A model generated the notes under the pieces. The model saw only the letters and a program-made list of their open reading frames with translations. It was not told the origin of the DNA and ran no database searches. A stretch of 64,000 bases of DNA. It comes from CAVTJL01 sp963828215. Lineage in GTDB: Bacteria; Pseudomonadota; Alphaproteobacteria; Geminicoccales; Geminicoccaceae. Made by a program: the position numbers and the translations under genes. The DNA lies in the NCBI GenBank assembly GCA_963828215.1, contig CAWHFO010000016.1:114004-178003 (forward strand). The letters run 5' to 3'. Below are positions 29,009 through 36,863 of this stretch, piece by piece. Every line of letters begins with the position of its first letter. Within the stretch, counting starts at the first letter, position 1.

Positions 29009-29953
29009 TCATCCGGCGATGATGATCCGGTAGGGATGAGGCGCGGTGTGGGCACAGGCATAGGCGAGGCGCTCCGTCAGGCTGTCGGGCTGGTAACGGC
29101 GGTTGAAGCGCCAGGCGAAGCTGGCAAGGTAGCGTTGGGCGTGCTTTGGGCTGACATGATGATAGGTGCCGGCGAGCGCCGTCTTGATGTTGCCGAGCGC
29201 GGTGTTGAGCCATTGAAACGGCACCCACTTGGCCGCCTGCGGCCCGGTGCCGGTAAGCATCGGGAAGTGGTCGCAGCCAGCCGCCGTGACCGCCGTCCAG
29301 CACGACAGGCCGTCGGTGACCACGTTGCTGCCGGCGGCGAAGTCACGCTTGGCCAGCTTCTCGACCTCCTTCTTGTGGAAGCCTTTGACGACCGTCAGCC
29401 GCAGCCGTCTGGGTTTGCGCTCCGCCGTCGTCTCGACCGCGGCCACGAACGCGGTCTTGCCGGCCGCACCCCGGCCACGCTTGCCCCCTGAGCGCGCGCC
29501 GCCCAGATAGGCGTCGTCGACCTCGACCCGACCTTCGAGCTTGGGCTTGCCGGCGTCGCGCTCGGCCATCGCCGCCATCAGCTTCTGCTTGATCAGCCAC
29601 GCGGTCGGCTGCCGCGTGCCCAGCCGCCGCGCCAGCTCGACCGACGACATCCCGCCCTTGCTCTGGGTCAGATGGTAGATCGCCAGAAACCAGATGGTCA
29701 GGGGCAGCTTGGTCCAGTGGAACACGGTGCCCGCGGTCAGCCCGACCTGATGCTTGCAGCGGTTGCACTGGTAGACCGCCCGGCCCTTCAGCTCGGCATA
29801 GCCCCCGTGCTCGCAGCCCGGGCAGACCCAGCCCTTGCCCCAGCGGAGCTGAAACAGCGCCGACCGGCACTGCGCCTCGCTGCCGAACCGTTGCCGGAAC
29901 TCGGCCTCGCTCGAGCCCCCGACCCGCCGCCGAAGCCCGCTCTCCGCACTCAT
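29009..29953 (-). CDS. IS1595-family transposase, left copy
   Basis: Intact 314-residue ISXO2-type transposase. Zinc ribbon CPGCEHGGYAELKGRAVYQC then NRCKHQVGLTAGTVFHWTKL at residues 35-75; HTH around VELARRLGTRQPTAWLIKQKL; catalytic region VEVDDAYLGG, VVTDGLSCW and WLNTALGNIK. The product is identical to that of the right copy at 30944-31888. Its element ends are at 28992 and 30025. Confidence 0.92.
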   Translation of the reverse strand: MSAESGLRRRVGGSSEAEFRQRFGSEAQCRSALFQLRWGKGWVCPGCEHGGYAELKGRAVYQCNRCKHQVGLTAGTVFHWTKLPLTIWFLAIYHLTQSKGGMSSVELARRLGTRQPTAWLIKQKLMAAMAERDAGKPKLEGRVEVDDAYLGGARSGGKRGRGAAGKTAFVAAVETTAERKPRRLRLTVVKGFHKKEVEKLAKRDFAAGSNVVTDGLSCWTAVTAAGCDHFPMLTGTGPQAAKWVPFQWLNTALGNIKTALAGTYHHVSPKHAQRYLASFAWRFNRRYQPDSLTERLAYACAHTAPHPYRIIIAG

Positions 29954-30030
29954 CCGCTCGCTCCGAAACGCCCGAAACCCTGATGGACTCTACCCCGAAG
30001 CCGGATGGGTGTCACGGATAATCAGGAATT

Positions 30031-30469
30031 CTAATTCAGCTTCACACACTTCTTGAGTTCCCACCAACACATACAGCCGCTGGGACAGTTGTCGTTTGAT
30101 TTGCTGCATTCCTGTCCACACTCAGCACATTCGGCAGTTTTCGGGGCGGAGAGTAAGCCGACCGACAGTGCTGCTGCTCCGACAATGGCTCGGCCAAATG
30201 CGCGCAACGCAACACGTCTCGCGTCCATTTCTACTCGCTTGGGAGGAAGGGAGCGTATGGCTCGGGTGCTGATATGTGCCAGCCACAAGAATGTTAGAGC
30301 AATAGACACTATAGCGACCGCGACGGTCACATCCGTATCCAGTGTCATAGCTCCGAGCACAAGCAACCATGAAAGAAGCATTGCTAAAAACGAGATTTCT
30401 CATGCATTTTGAGCACATTCCGATATGACGAAAGTCTAACATTTTCTCAAAGAATGATGCGGTCTCCAT
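30031..30469 (-). CDS. Cargo membrane protein with Cys-rich C-terminal tail (one frameshift)
   Basis: Not recognised. From ATG 30469 (preceded by GGAAGG at 8 bases) the N-terminus METASFFEKMLDFRHIGMC includes a CSKC pair. One extra base near 30398 shifts the frame; corrected length is 145 residues. Two hydrophobic segments follow (EISFLAMLLSWLLVLGAM and VTVAVAIVSIALTFLWLAHI), then a basic loop, a third hydrophobic stretch after ARRVALRAFGR, and a tail with seven Cys in 34 residues ending CWWELKKCVKLN. It sits between the two inverted IS copies and differs in base use from the chromosome. It could be an exported Cys-knot peptide or a metal-binding tail. Confidence 0.6.
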
Positions 30470-30871
30470 CTTCGTCACCTTCCGTTTAGCCCGTCGGACC
30501 GGCTACGTTTTGATGTGGAGTATATATTCGTAACGGAAAAGATGCCTTCTGTTTGCCCCATTGGCCAGTTGCGAAGCTGGCCAGGGAAGATGGCACGCGC
30601 TGAACCGATCGACGAGTTCGGGGTAGGTGAATGCCGTACCCCAATCGCATGACCTGCTCAGGATCCCGCTGTACCGTCGCGCTATCAACACTTAAAGCAA
30701 GCTCGGTCGGATTGTCTCGCTCCATCAAAGCCCACACTACGACACCAGTTGTCGTCTATTTGAAATGGTTCCATCTTCCCTCTTACATCAGAAGGTAAGG
30801 TTTGCGACGGCGGATTTCCACCGCACACCTATATCACCGGTCCGGGTTTGTTCCCGGGCCCGGAAAAAAAC
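30470..30871. other. AT-richer cargo remainder with a doubtful minus-strand frame
   Basis: About 400 bases of transposon cargo upstream of the Cys-rich gene. A minus-strand frame from ATG 30725 (MERDNPTELALSVDSATVQR) to 30486 may be a broken gene; a second frame in the same direction ends ...LFRYEYILHIKT. Neither is recognised. The promoter of the Cys-rich gene should also lie here. Confidence 0.35.
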
Positions 30872-30943
30872 CTCATTATCCGTGACACCCATCCGGCTTC
30901 GGGGTAGAGTCCATCAGGGTTTCGGGCGTTTCGGAGCGAGCGG

Positions 30944-31888
30944 ATGAGTGCGGAGAGCGGGCTTCGGCGGCGGGTCGGGGGCTCGAGCGAGGCCGAGTTC
31001 CGGCAACGGTTCGGCAGCGAGGCGCAGTGCCGGTCGGCGCTGTTTCAGCTCCGCTGGGGCAAGGGCTGGGTCTGCCCGGGCTGCGAGCACGGGGGCTATG
31101 CCGAGCTGAAGGGCCGGGCGGTCTACCAGTGCAACCGCTGCAAGCATCAGGTCGGGCTGACCGCGGGCACCGTGTTCCACTGGACCAAGCTGCCCCTGAC
31201 CATCTGGTTTCTGGCGATCTACCATCTGACCCAGAGCAAGGGCGGGATGTCGTCGGTCGAGCTGGCGCGGCGGCTGGGCACGCGGCAGCCGACCGCGTGG
31301 CTGATCAAGCAGAAGCTGATGGCGGCGATGGCCGAGCGCGACGCCGGCAAGCCCAAGCTCGAAGGTCGGGTCGAGGTCGACGACGCCTATCTGGGCGGCG
31401 CGCGCTCAGGGGGCAAGCGTGGCCGGGGTGCGGCCGGCAAGACCGCGTTCGTGGCCGCGGTCGAGACGACGGCGGAGCGCAAACCCAGACGGCTGCGGCT
31501 GACGGTCGTCAAAGGCTTCCACAAGAAGGAGGTCGAGAAGCTGGCCAAGCGTGACTTCGCCGCCGGCAGCAACGTGGTCACCGACGGCCTGTCGTGCTGG
31601 ACGGCGGTCACGGCGGCTGGCTGCGACCACTTCCCGATGCTTACCGGCACCGGGCCGCAGGCGGCCAAGTGGGTGCCGTTTCAATGGCTCAACACCGCGC
31701 TCGGCAACATCAAGACGGCGCTCGCCGGCACCTATCATCATGTCAGCCCAAAGCACGCCCAACGCTACCTTGCCAGCTTCGCCTGGCGCTTCAACCGCCG
31801 TTACCAGCCCGACAGCCTGACGGAGCGCCTCGCCTATGCCTGTGCCCACACCGCGCCTCATCCCTACCGGATCATCATCGCCGGATGA
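30944..31888 (+). CDS. IS1595-family transposase, right copy
   Basis: Same 314-residue protein as at 29009-29953, in the opposite direction, with zinc ribbon and ISXO2-type catalytic core intact. Element ends are at 30872 (CTCATTATCC) and 31905 (GGATAATCAG). Both copies look active, so the enclosed cargo could in principle move with them. Confidence 0.92.
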   Translation: MSAESGLRRRVGGSSEAEFRQRFGSEAQCRSALFQLRWGKGWVCPGCEHGGYAELKGRAVYQCNRCKHQVGLTAGTVFHWTKLPLTIWFLAIYHLTQSKGGMSSVELARRLGTRQPTAWLIKQKLMAAMAERDAGKPKLEGRVEVDDAYLGGARSGGKRGRGAAGKTAFVAAVETTAERKPRRLRLTVVKGFHKKEVEKLAKRDFAAGSNVVTDGLSCWTAVTAAGCDHFPMLTGTGPQAAKWVPFQWLNTALGNIKTALAGTYHHVSPKHAQRYLASFAWRFNRRYQPDSLTERLAYACAHTAPHPYRIIIAG

Positions 31889-31905
31889 GTATAAAGGATA
31901 ATCAG

Positions 31906-31980
31906 GTAGACCAATGCACCGAGAAGTACGGCAGCCACGACCCCTACGGCGACCTTTTCCAGTATGCTCCTCAAGTCCAT
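31906..31980 (-). pseudogene. Small membrane protein truncated by the right IS1595 copy
   Basis: From ATG 31980, after a strong GGAGGGCGAGG ribosome site, 25 codons read MDLRSILEKVAVGVVAAVLL then GALVY, a single membrane helix. The frame then enters the transposon end and stops after 13 more codons. The rest of the gene is not visible on the far side of the composite unit. Confidence 0.55.
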
Positions 31981-32316
31981 CCTCGCCCTCCCCCTGGACG
32001 GCCGGTCATAAGGGTGACCTGTCTGGAATGCCTCTCGCTCAACCCAGGTTCTTTAGCCGGCATTCTTGAGATGGCCGGATTGTGCGGGTCGATCATGCGC
32101 CGTTGTTCCGCGTGTGGCAAGCCCGAGATCTGTGTGTTGCTCGAGGCTCAGGACTTAGCGAATGCCGCGCCGTCTTGGAAGTAGAGCACGAAACTGCCGT
32201 CACGGGAACGGACGGTCCAGTTACGGAAATACGGTGACAGTCCACTCAATTACACCTGCAGGCCTCGTAGCTCGAGCCCGACCTTGGCACAGGGCGAGCA
32301 GCCTTGCCGGCCAGCC
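31981..32316. other. Intergenic region with possible gene remnants
   Basis: About 335 bases. A plus-strand frame ending at 32184 contains CSACGKPEIC; a minus-strand stretch near 32150-32245 reads SPYFRNWTVRSRDGSFVLYF. Neither has a convincing start or is recognised. They may be remains of genes damaged by the adjacent insertion. Confidence 0.3.
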
Positions 32317-32484
32317 CTATCGCGGTGCCAGCCAGGCGACGCCGAGGAGGGTCAGCGGGGGGAGGAGGTAGGCGGCGGTATTGGCGTGGCCGGTCCAGGT
32401 GAGGGCGAGGGCGACGGCGAGGAGAAGGGCTACGACGGCGACGTTGTGGGCGTCGCCGAAGAGTGTCTTCAGGAAGGCTCTCAT
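32317..32484 (-). CDS. Small two-helix membrane protein
   Basis: 55 residues with two hydrophobic helices (VAVVALLLAVALALTWTG and AAYLLPPLTLLGVAWLA) and a short basic N-terminus. ATG 32484 overlaps the stop of the COG4280-type gene (ATGA), so it is translationally coupled. Too short to assign; it may be a subunit of the larger membrane protein. Confidence 0.65.
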   Translation of the reverse strand: MRAFLKTLFGDAHNVAVVALLLAVALALTWTGHANTAAYLLPPLTLLGVAWLAPR

Positions 32485-33215
32485 GGCGCGGCCGCCGCGG
32501 GTGCCTGGGGGCGGAGGAGGGTGGCGAGGAGGAGGCCGCCGAGGCCGTAGAAGGCGACAAGGAAAAGGAGGCTCCAGTCGCCGAGGGGCCAGACGGTGGG
32601 GCCGGCCAGCGACTCGAGCGTCCAGAAGGTGCCGAAGGAAAGAATCATGGCGCCGACGGCGAATTTGAGGGCGTTCTCGGGGACGCGCTCGAGGGGGGCT
32701 CGGATGGCGAGGCCGGCGGCGATGACGACGGCGAGGGCGGCCAGCGCGGCTCCGGCGCTGCTGAGCCAGGTGCCTCGGTGGACGCTCAGCGCCACGACGA
32801 TCAGCCAGACCTCGAGGCCCTCGAGCAGGACACCCTTGTAGGCGATGAGCCAGGCCGCGCGCCGGTCGCCGGTGGCGAGCCGGGCCCGGGTGTGCGCGAA
32901 CTCTTCCCCCTCGTCGTGGAGCGGTTTCAGCCCCGCCCGTCGGGCGACGGCCTTGGCGAGCCAGCGCACCCCGAACAAAAGAAGAAAAATGCCGATGAGG
33001 AGCTGGAGCCAGTGGATCGCGACGCCGAGCTGGAGGACGCCGCCGGTCAGGGCGGTCATGACCGCCAGGGTGGCGAGGGCGGCCGCGGCGGCGCCGGCGG
33101 CGGCCGGCCAGCCGATGCTCAGGCTGACGGCCAGGACGATGGTGAAGGCCTCGACCCACTCGACCGCGGCGGCGAGGAAGGTCGGGAGAGCGATGGTCCA
33201 ATCGAGCCCCGCCAT
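32481..33215 (-). CDS. Predicted membrane protein, COG4280 type
   Basis: 244-residue polytopic protein with about seven hydrophobic segments. It starts MAGLDWTIALPTFLAAAVEW with VEAFTIVLAV, an acidic motif inside the first helix, and repeats a similar motif later (YKGVLLEGLEVWLIVVALS). Such paired Glu-containing helices suggest a cation transporter, but the function is unproven. It starts 4 bases after the sulfatase stop. Confidence 0.75.
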   Translation of the reverse strand: MAGLDWTIALPTFLAAAVEWVEAFTIVLAVSLSIGWPAAAGAAAAALATLAVMTALTGGVLQLGVAIHWLQLLIGIFLLLFGVRWLAKAVARRAGLKPLHDEGEEFAHTRARLATGDRRAAWLIAYKGVLLEGLEVWLIVVALSVHRGTWLSSAGAALAALAVVIAAGLAIRAPLERVPENALKFAVGAMILSFGTFWTLESLAGPTVWPLGDWSLLFLVAFYGLGGLLLATLLRPQAPAAAAP

Positions 33216-33218
33216 GCC

Positions 33219-34685
33219 TCAGCGCTCGATCTCGGCGGCCTCGCCGGGGGGCGGGGTGAAGACCAGCGAGCCCTCGCCGGCCACCGCCTCGCGCCCGCCC
33301 CATTTTTCCGTCATGGCGCGCTGGTCGGCCTTGGCCCGGGCGTCGACCGCCTCGGGATCGCAGATTTTTCTCAGTTGCCGCTCGAGCCTCGCGGCCTCGG
33401 CCGTGCCGGTGCCGTCGGCGACGAGGTCCCGGGCCTCGTCGGGGTCGGACTTGAGATCAAAAAGCTGGCTCGGCATGCCGACATAGTGGACGAGCTTTTT
33501 TGAGCGCTCGCGGAGCATGAAGACGCCGCTCGCGGAGCCGGTGGCGTGGTATTCGGCGAAGCCTGGACGGTCGGCGGCGGCAGGGTCGGGTGGGGCGAGG
33601 AGCGAGCGGCCCGGGAGCGAAGAGTCCTCGGGGGTCAGCTCGGCGCCGACGGCGTCGCAGACGGTGGGGAAAAGGTCGACGTGGCTCGCGATGCGGTCGT
33701 CGACGCGGCCGGCCGGGACCTCGGCGCCGGCGAGAAGGAGCGGGACGCCGATCGAGCCTTCGTACATGCAGCTTTTGCCGAGGATGCCGTGCTCGCCAAA
33801 AAGGTCGCCATGGTCGCTCGTGTAGAGGACGCGGGTGCTCGGGGCGAGGCCCTGCTCGTCCAGCTCGCACAGGACCTGGCCCAGCTGCTCGTCGAGGTGG
33901 GCGACGAGGCCGAGATAGCCGGCGGTGATCCGGCGCAGCGCCGCCTCGTCGGTGATCTCGCGGGTGCCCATGATGCGACGAAGATGCTCGATGCCGGGAT
34001 GCTCGGAGCGCTGGCCGGGGGCGTAGTGCCTGGGCAGCGCCACCGAGGCCTCATCCTGGAGTTCGAAAAAGGCGCTCGGGGACGCTGAAGGGCGGGTGCG
34101 GGCTGGGGTAGGAGACGAAGAGGACCCAGGGTTTTTTTGTTTTTTTTCTGTGGCGGCGGAGCCAGTCGACGGCGGTTTCGGTGATCTTGCGATCGAAGCC
34201 CTGGTAGGGGGCGGTGCCGATGCCGGAGCGCTCCATGTAGAGCTCCACTGGCCGCGGTTGGGGTGCTCGTCGTCGTAGCCGCGCAGGAGCATGTGGACGC
34301 CGCCCTTGCCGCCCAGGATGTGCATGGGCAGCAGCTCCAGGGAGAAGCCGTTGTCGTCCTCGGTCGCGCGAAAATGGAGCTTGCCGATCGAGACGACCTC
34401 GTGGCCCTGGTCGCGGATGCGGCGCATCCAGGAGGGCACCCGGCCGTCATAGACGATGGCGTTGTCCCAATAGCCCGTCTGGTGGGGAAAGCGGCCGGTG
34501 GCGATGGCGGCGCGGGCCGGGCAGCAGAGGGGGCTCGCCGAGTAGGCGCTGGTCCAGCGGGTGCCGGCGGCGGCCAGCCGGTCGAGCGCGGGCGTCGTGG
34601 CCTGCGGATGCCCGTAGCAGCCGGCGACCGCCCGGTTGTGATTGTCCGAGAGGAGGATGAGCAGGTTTTTCGGCTCGGTCACCAC
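33219..34685 (-). CDS. Sulfatase (type I, formylglycine) with two compensating frameshifts
   Basis: Alkaline-phosphatase-fold sulfatase. The N-terminus has metal ligands in LLILLSDNHNRA, and the maturation motif is Cys54-Cys-Pro-Ala-Arg58 within SPLCCPARAAIATGR, where Cys54 is the expected formylglycine. Later YTSDHGDLFGEHG provides further ligands. A base is missing near 34245 and an extra T occurs near 34065; between them the middle reads in another frame (MERSGIGTAPYQGFDRKITE). Corrected length is 488 residues. First gene of a three-gene operon with two membrane proteins. No signal peptide. Confidence 0.85.
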   Translation of the reverse strand: MVTEPKNLLILLSDNHNRAVAGCYGHPQATTPALDRLAAAGTRWTSAYSASPLCCPARAAIATGRFPHQTGYWDNAIVYDGRVPSWMRRIRDQGHEVVSIGKLHFRATEDDNGFSLELLPMHILGGKGGVHMLLRGYDDEHPNRGQWSSTWSAPASAPPPTRASIARSPKPPSTGSAATEKKQKNPGSSSSPTPARTRPSASPSAFFELQDEASVALPRHYAPGQRSEHPGIEHLRRIMGTREITDEAALRRITAGYLGLVAHLDEQLGQVLCELDEQGLAPSTRVLYTSDHGDLFGEHGILGKSCMYEGSIGVPLLLAGAEVPAGRVDDRIASHVDLFPTVCDAVGAELTPEDSSLPGRSLLAPPDPAAADRPGFAEYHATGSASGVFMLRERSKKLVHYVGMPSQLFDLKSDPDEARDLVADGTGTAEAARLERQLRKICDPEAVDARAKADQRAMTEKWGGREAVAGEGSLVFTPPPGEAAEIER

Positions 34686-34903
34686 GGCTCCCTGGTCGGC
34701 GGCATCGGCTGCCCTGCCGCTACGGGGAGAAAACGGCCGTCGTCAAGGGAGGATGGCGATTGCATCGGGGTGATTGACGTGCATCAAGGACCCGGCTCGG
34801 GGATACGATAGAAACCGGGCAGACAATGAAGGCGGGGGAGCTAACGGGCATGCATGCCATCGGAACGGATCGGCTGGGGGTCGGACGCGGTCGGAGAGCG
34901 GCA

Positions 34904-35608
34904 ATGAGGTCGCTGAGCAGGGCCGCCGGCGGGCTTTTCTTTTTGGTCGCGCTGGCGGGGTGTGCGTCGACGGAAGTGACCTCGAGCCAGCCCTATACGG
35001 GCGGGGCGCTGCCGCGGCCCGGGCGCATCCTCGTCGACGATTTCGGCGCCACGCCGGGCGAGGTTCCGGCCGACTCGGGCCTGGCGGTCCACGCCGCCGG
35101 CGCCGTGCCGCAGACGCCCGAGGAGACCGCGATGGGCCGGAAGCTCGGCGCCGAGGTCGCGCGGCAGCTGGTCCTGGATCTCCAGAACATGGGGCTTCCC
35201 GCGGTGCAGGCGGCGGGCCAGCCCCCGCCGCAGCCGAACGACATCGTCATCAAGGGCAACTTTTTTTCGATTGACCAGGGCAGCGCCGCGAAGCGTATCC
35301 TGATCGGGTTCAACGCCGGAGACGATGACGTCAAGACGGCGGTCGAGGCCTATCAGATGACGCCCCAGGGCCTCCGGCGCCTCGGTGGGGGGAAATCTAG
35401 CGCGACAGGCAACAAGACCCCCGGCGTGGTGGCGCCAGCGGTCGTGTTCGCCGCGACCCACAACCCGATCGGGCTCATCGTCGTCGGCGCGGTGAAGCTG
35501 CACGGCCAGGAGTCGGGCTCGGACACGGTCGAAGGCGACGCCAAACGCACCGCCGACGAGATCGCCGCGCGCTTCAAGGTGGCGGCGGAGAAGCAGGGCT
35601 GGATCTAG
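34904..35608 (+). CDS. DUF4410-like lipoprotein
   Basis: 234 residues from ATG 34904 (GGAG upstream). The signal ends in a lipobox LVALAGC, so it should be lipid-anchored. The body matches DUF4410-type proteins: RILVDDFGATPGEV near residue 40, GRKLGAEVARQLVLDLQNMG, and IVIKGNFFSIDQGSAAKRIL; function unknown. The stop TAG lies within the CTAG where an IS5 element inserted, so the protein is intact but its downstream context is cut. Confidence 0.75.
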   Translation: MRSLSRAAGGLFFLVALAGCASTEVTSSQPYTGGALPRPGRILVDDFGATPGEVPADSGLAVHAAGAVPQTPEETAMGRKLGAEVARQLVLDLQNMGLPAVQAAGQPPPQPNDIVIKGNFFSIDQGSAAKRILIGFNAGDDDVKTAVEAYQMTPQGLRRLGGGKSSATGNKTPGVVAPAVVFAATHNPIGLIVVGAVKLHGQESGSDTVEGDAKRTADEIAARFKVAAEKQGWI

Positions 35609-36782
35609 GGAACCTCTGCAAAAGTCATCCTTCCGCGATCCTGGTACAATGCCTGCCGGGTGGATTGGCGGGCAAGGGTTGGGGGCGATGAAGCAGCTGA
35701 CGCTGGCGACGGTGGGGTTCGAGCGCTACGGCAAGACGACGCGGCGGGCGGCGTTTCTGGCCGAGATGGAGCGGGTGGTGCCGTGGCCGGCGCTGTGCGC
35801 TTTGATCCTGCCGGTCTATCCGAAGACGGGCAACGGCCGGCCGCCCATCGGGGTCGAGCGGATGCTGCGCCTCTACTTCCTCCAGCAGTGGTTCAACTTG
35901 TCGGACCCGGCGGTGGAGGAGGCGCTCTACGACTCGCAGGCGATGCGCGCCTTTGCCGGGATCGACCTCGGCCGCGAGCCGGTGCCGGACAAGACCACGG
36001 TGTGCCGCTTCCGCCATCTGCTCGAGGCGCACGATCTCGGCCGGCGGCTGTTCGACGAGGTGCAGCTTCATCTGGCGGCCAAGGGGCTGAAGGTGGCGAC
36101 CGGCACGATCGTCGATGCGACGATCATCAGCGCGCCCTCCTCGACCAAGAACGCCGCCAGGGCCCGCGATCCCGAGATGCATCAGACCAGGAAAGGCAAC
36201 CCGTGGTACTTCGGCATGAAGGCGCATCTCGGGGTCGACAGCCGATCGAAGCTGATCCATGCGGCGGTGGCGACGCCGGCCAATGTCGCCGACAGCGCGA
36301 TGCTGCCCGATCTGCTGCACGGGCAGGAGACCCGCGTGTGGGGCGATCAGGCGTACCGAGGCCAGACGGCGGTGATCAGGCAGCAGGCACCTGCGGCCAA
36401 GGACTTCGTCAATCGCCGATACCGTCACCGCGGCGTCGTGGACGAGGCGGAGCGGGCGAAGAACCGCACCAAGTCGAAGGTCCGGGCCAAGGTCGAGCAC
36501 GCCATCGGGGTCATCAAGCGCATCTTCGGCTTCACCAAGGTACGGTATCGCGGGTTGAAGAAAAACGCCCACCGCCTGCTCGTGACCTGCGCGCTCGCCA
36601 ATCTGTTCATGGCGCGCCGACATCTGGTGCGCTGCCAGGAGGCCTAGTGCGCCCGCAGCGGGCCAGCACTCCCCGCCGCCAGCCCAACACGGCTCCAAAC
36701 GGCGCCGCCATCCAACCCTGTCGCCGGCTGAGGACGTCTCCGTCCTGCTCATCCAGACAACAAGCCCTTCTTCAGACGTTCC
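35609..36782 (+). mobile_element. IS5-family insertion sequence with CTAG target duplication
   Basis: Element of 1174 bp whose ends begin GGGAAC(C/G)TCTG in inverted orientation. CTAG occurs immediately outside both ends (35605-35608 and 36783-36786), as expected for IS5-type target duplication. It inserted exactly at the stop codon of the DUF4410-like gene and lies 82 bases from the 3' end of the TIR-STAND gene. Confidence 0.8.
35688..36647 (+). CDS. IS5-family transposase
   Basis: Intact 319-residue DDE transposase: VGFERYGKTTRRAAFLAEME at the start, GTIVDATIISAPSSTKN with the first Asp, VWGDQAYRGQ with the second, and KVEHAIGVIKRIFGFTKVRY with the Glu. The start is taken as ATG 35688 because the family begins MKQLTLATVGF; an upstream ATG at 35649 is less likely. 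Confidence 0.9.
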   Translation: MKQLTLATVGFERYGKTTRRAAFLAEMERVVPWPALCALILPVYPKTGNGRPPIGVERMLRLYFLQQWFNLSDPAVEEALYDSQAMRAFAGIDLGREPVPDKTTVCRFRHLLEAHDLGRRLFDEVQLHLAAKGLKVATGTIVDATIISAPSSTKNAARARDPEMHQTRKGNPWYFGMKAHLGVDSRSKLIHAAVATPANVADSAMLPDLLHGQETRVWGDQAYRGQTAVIRQQAPAAKDFVNRRYRHRGVVDEAERAKNRTKSKVRAKVEHAIGVIKRIFGFTKVRYRGLKKNAHRLLVTCALANLFMARRHLVRCQEA

Positions 36783-36863
36783 CTAGGGGCGGGAGGGGGC
36801 CGGGCGGTGGTGGCTCCGGCTCCATCGCGTTGATCGGCGGACGCCGAGGTCGGCGCGGAGGCG

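Larger units (their letters stand above)
28992..31905. mobile_element. Composite transposon-like unit: inverted IS1595 pair with AT-richer cargo
   Basis: Two 1034-bp copies in opposite orientation (28992-30025 and 30872-31905) enclose 846 bp of visibly AT-richer DNA. The encoded 314-residue transposases are identical. The outer ends share CTGATTATCC; the inner end of the right copy has one mismatch (base 30874). The 8 bases outside each outer end do not match, so no target duplication of the whole unit is evident. The right copy truncates a small membrane-protein gene. Confidence 0.7.

Noticed and set aside
30122..30478. A separate 118-codon protein overlapping the Cys-rich cargo gene
   Set aside because: Its first 30 residues are the true N-terminus of the Cys-rich protein before a one-base shift; the rest is out of frame.
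34130..34150. T-run in the sulfatase region as a transcription terminator
   Set aside because: It lies within the coding sequence (a Lys-rich stretch on the minus strand) and has no adjacent hairpin.
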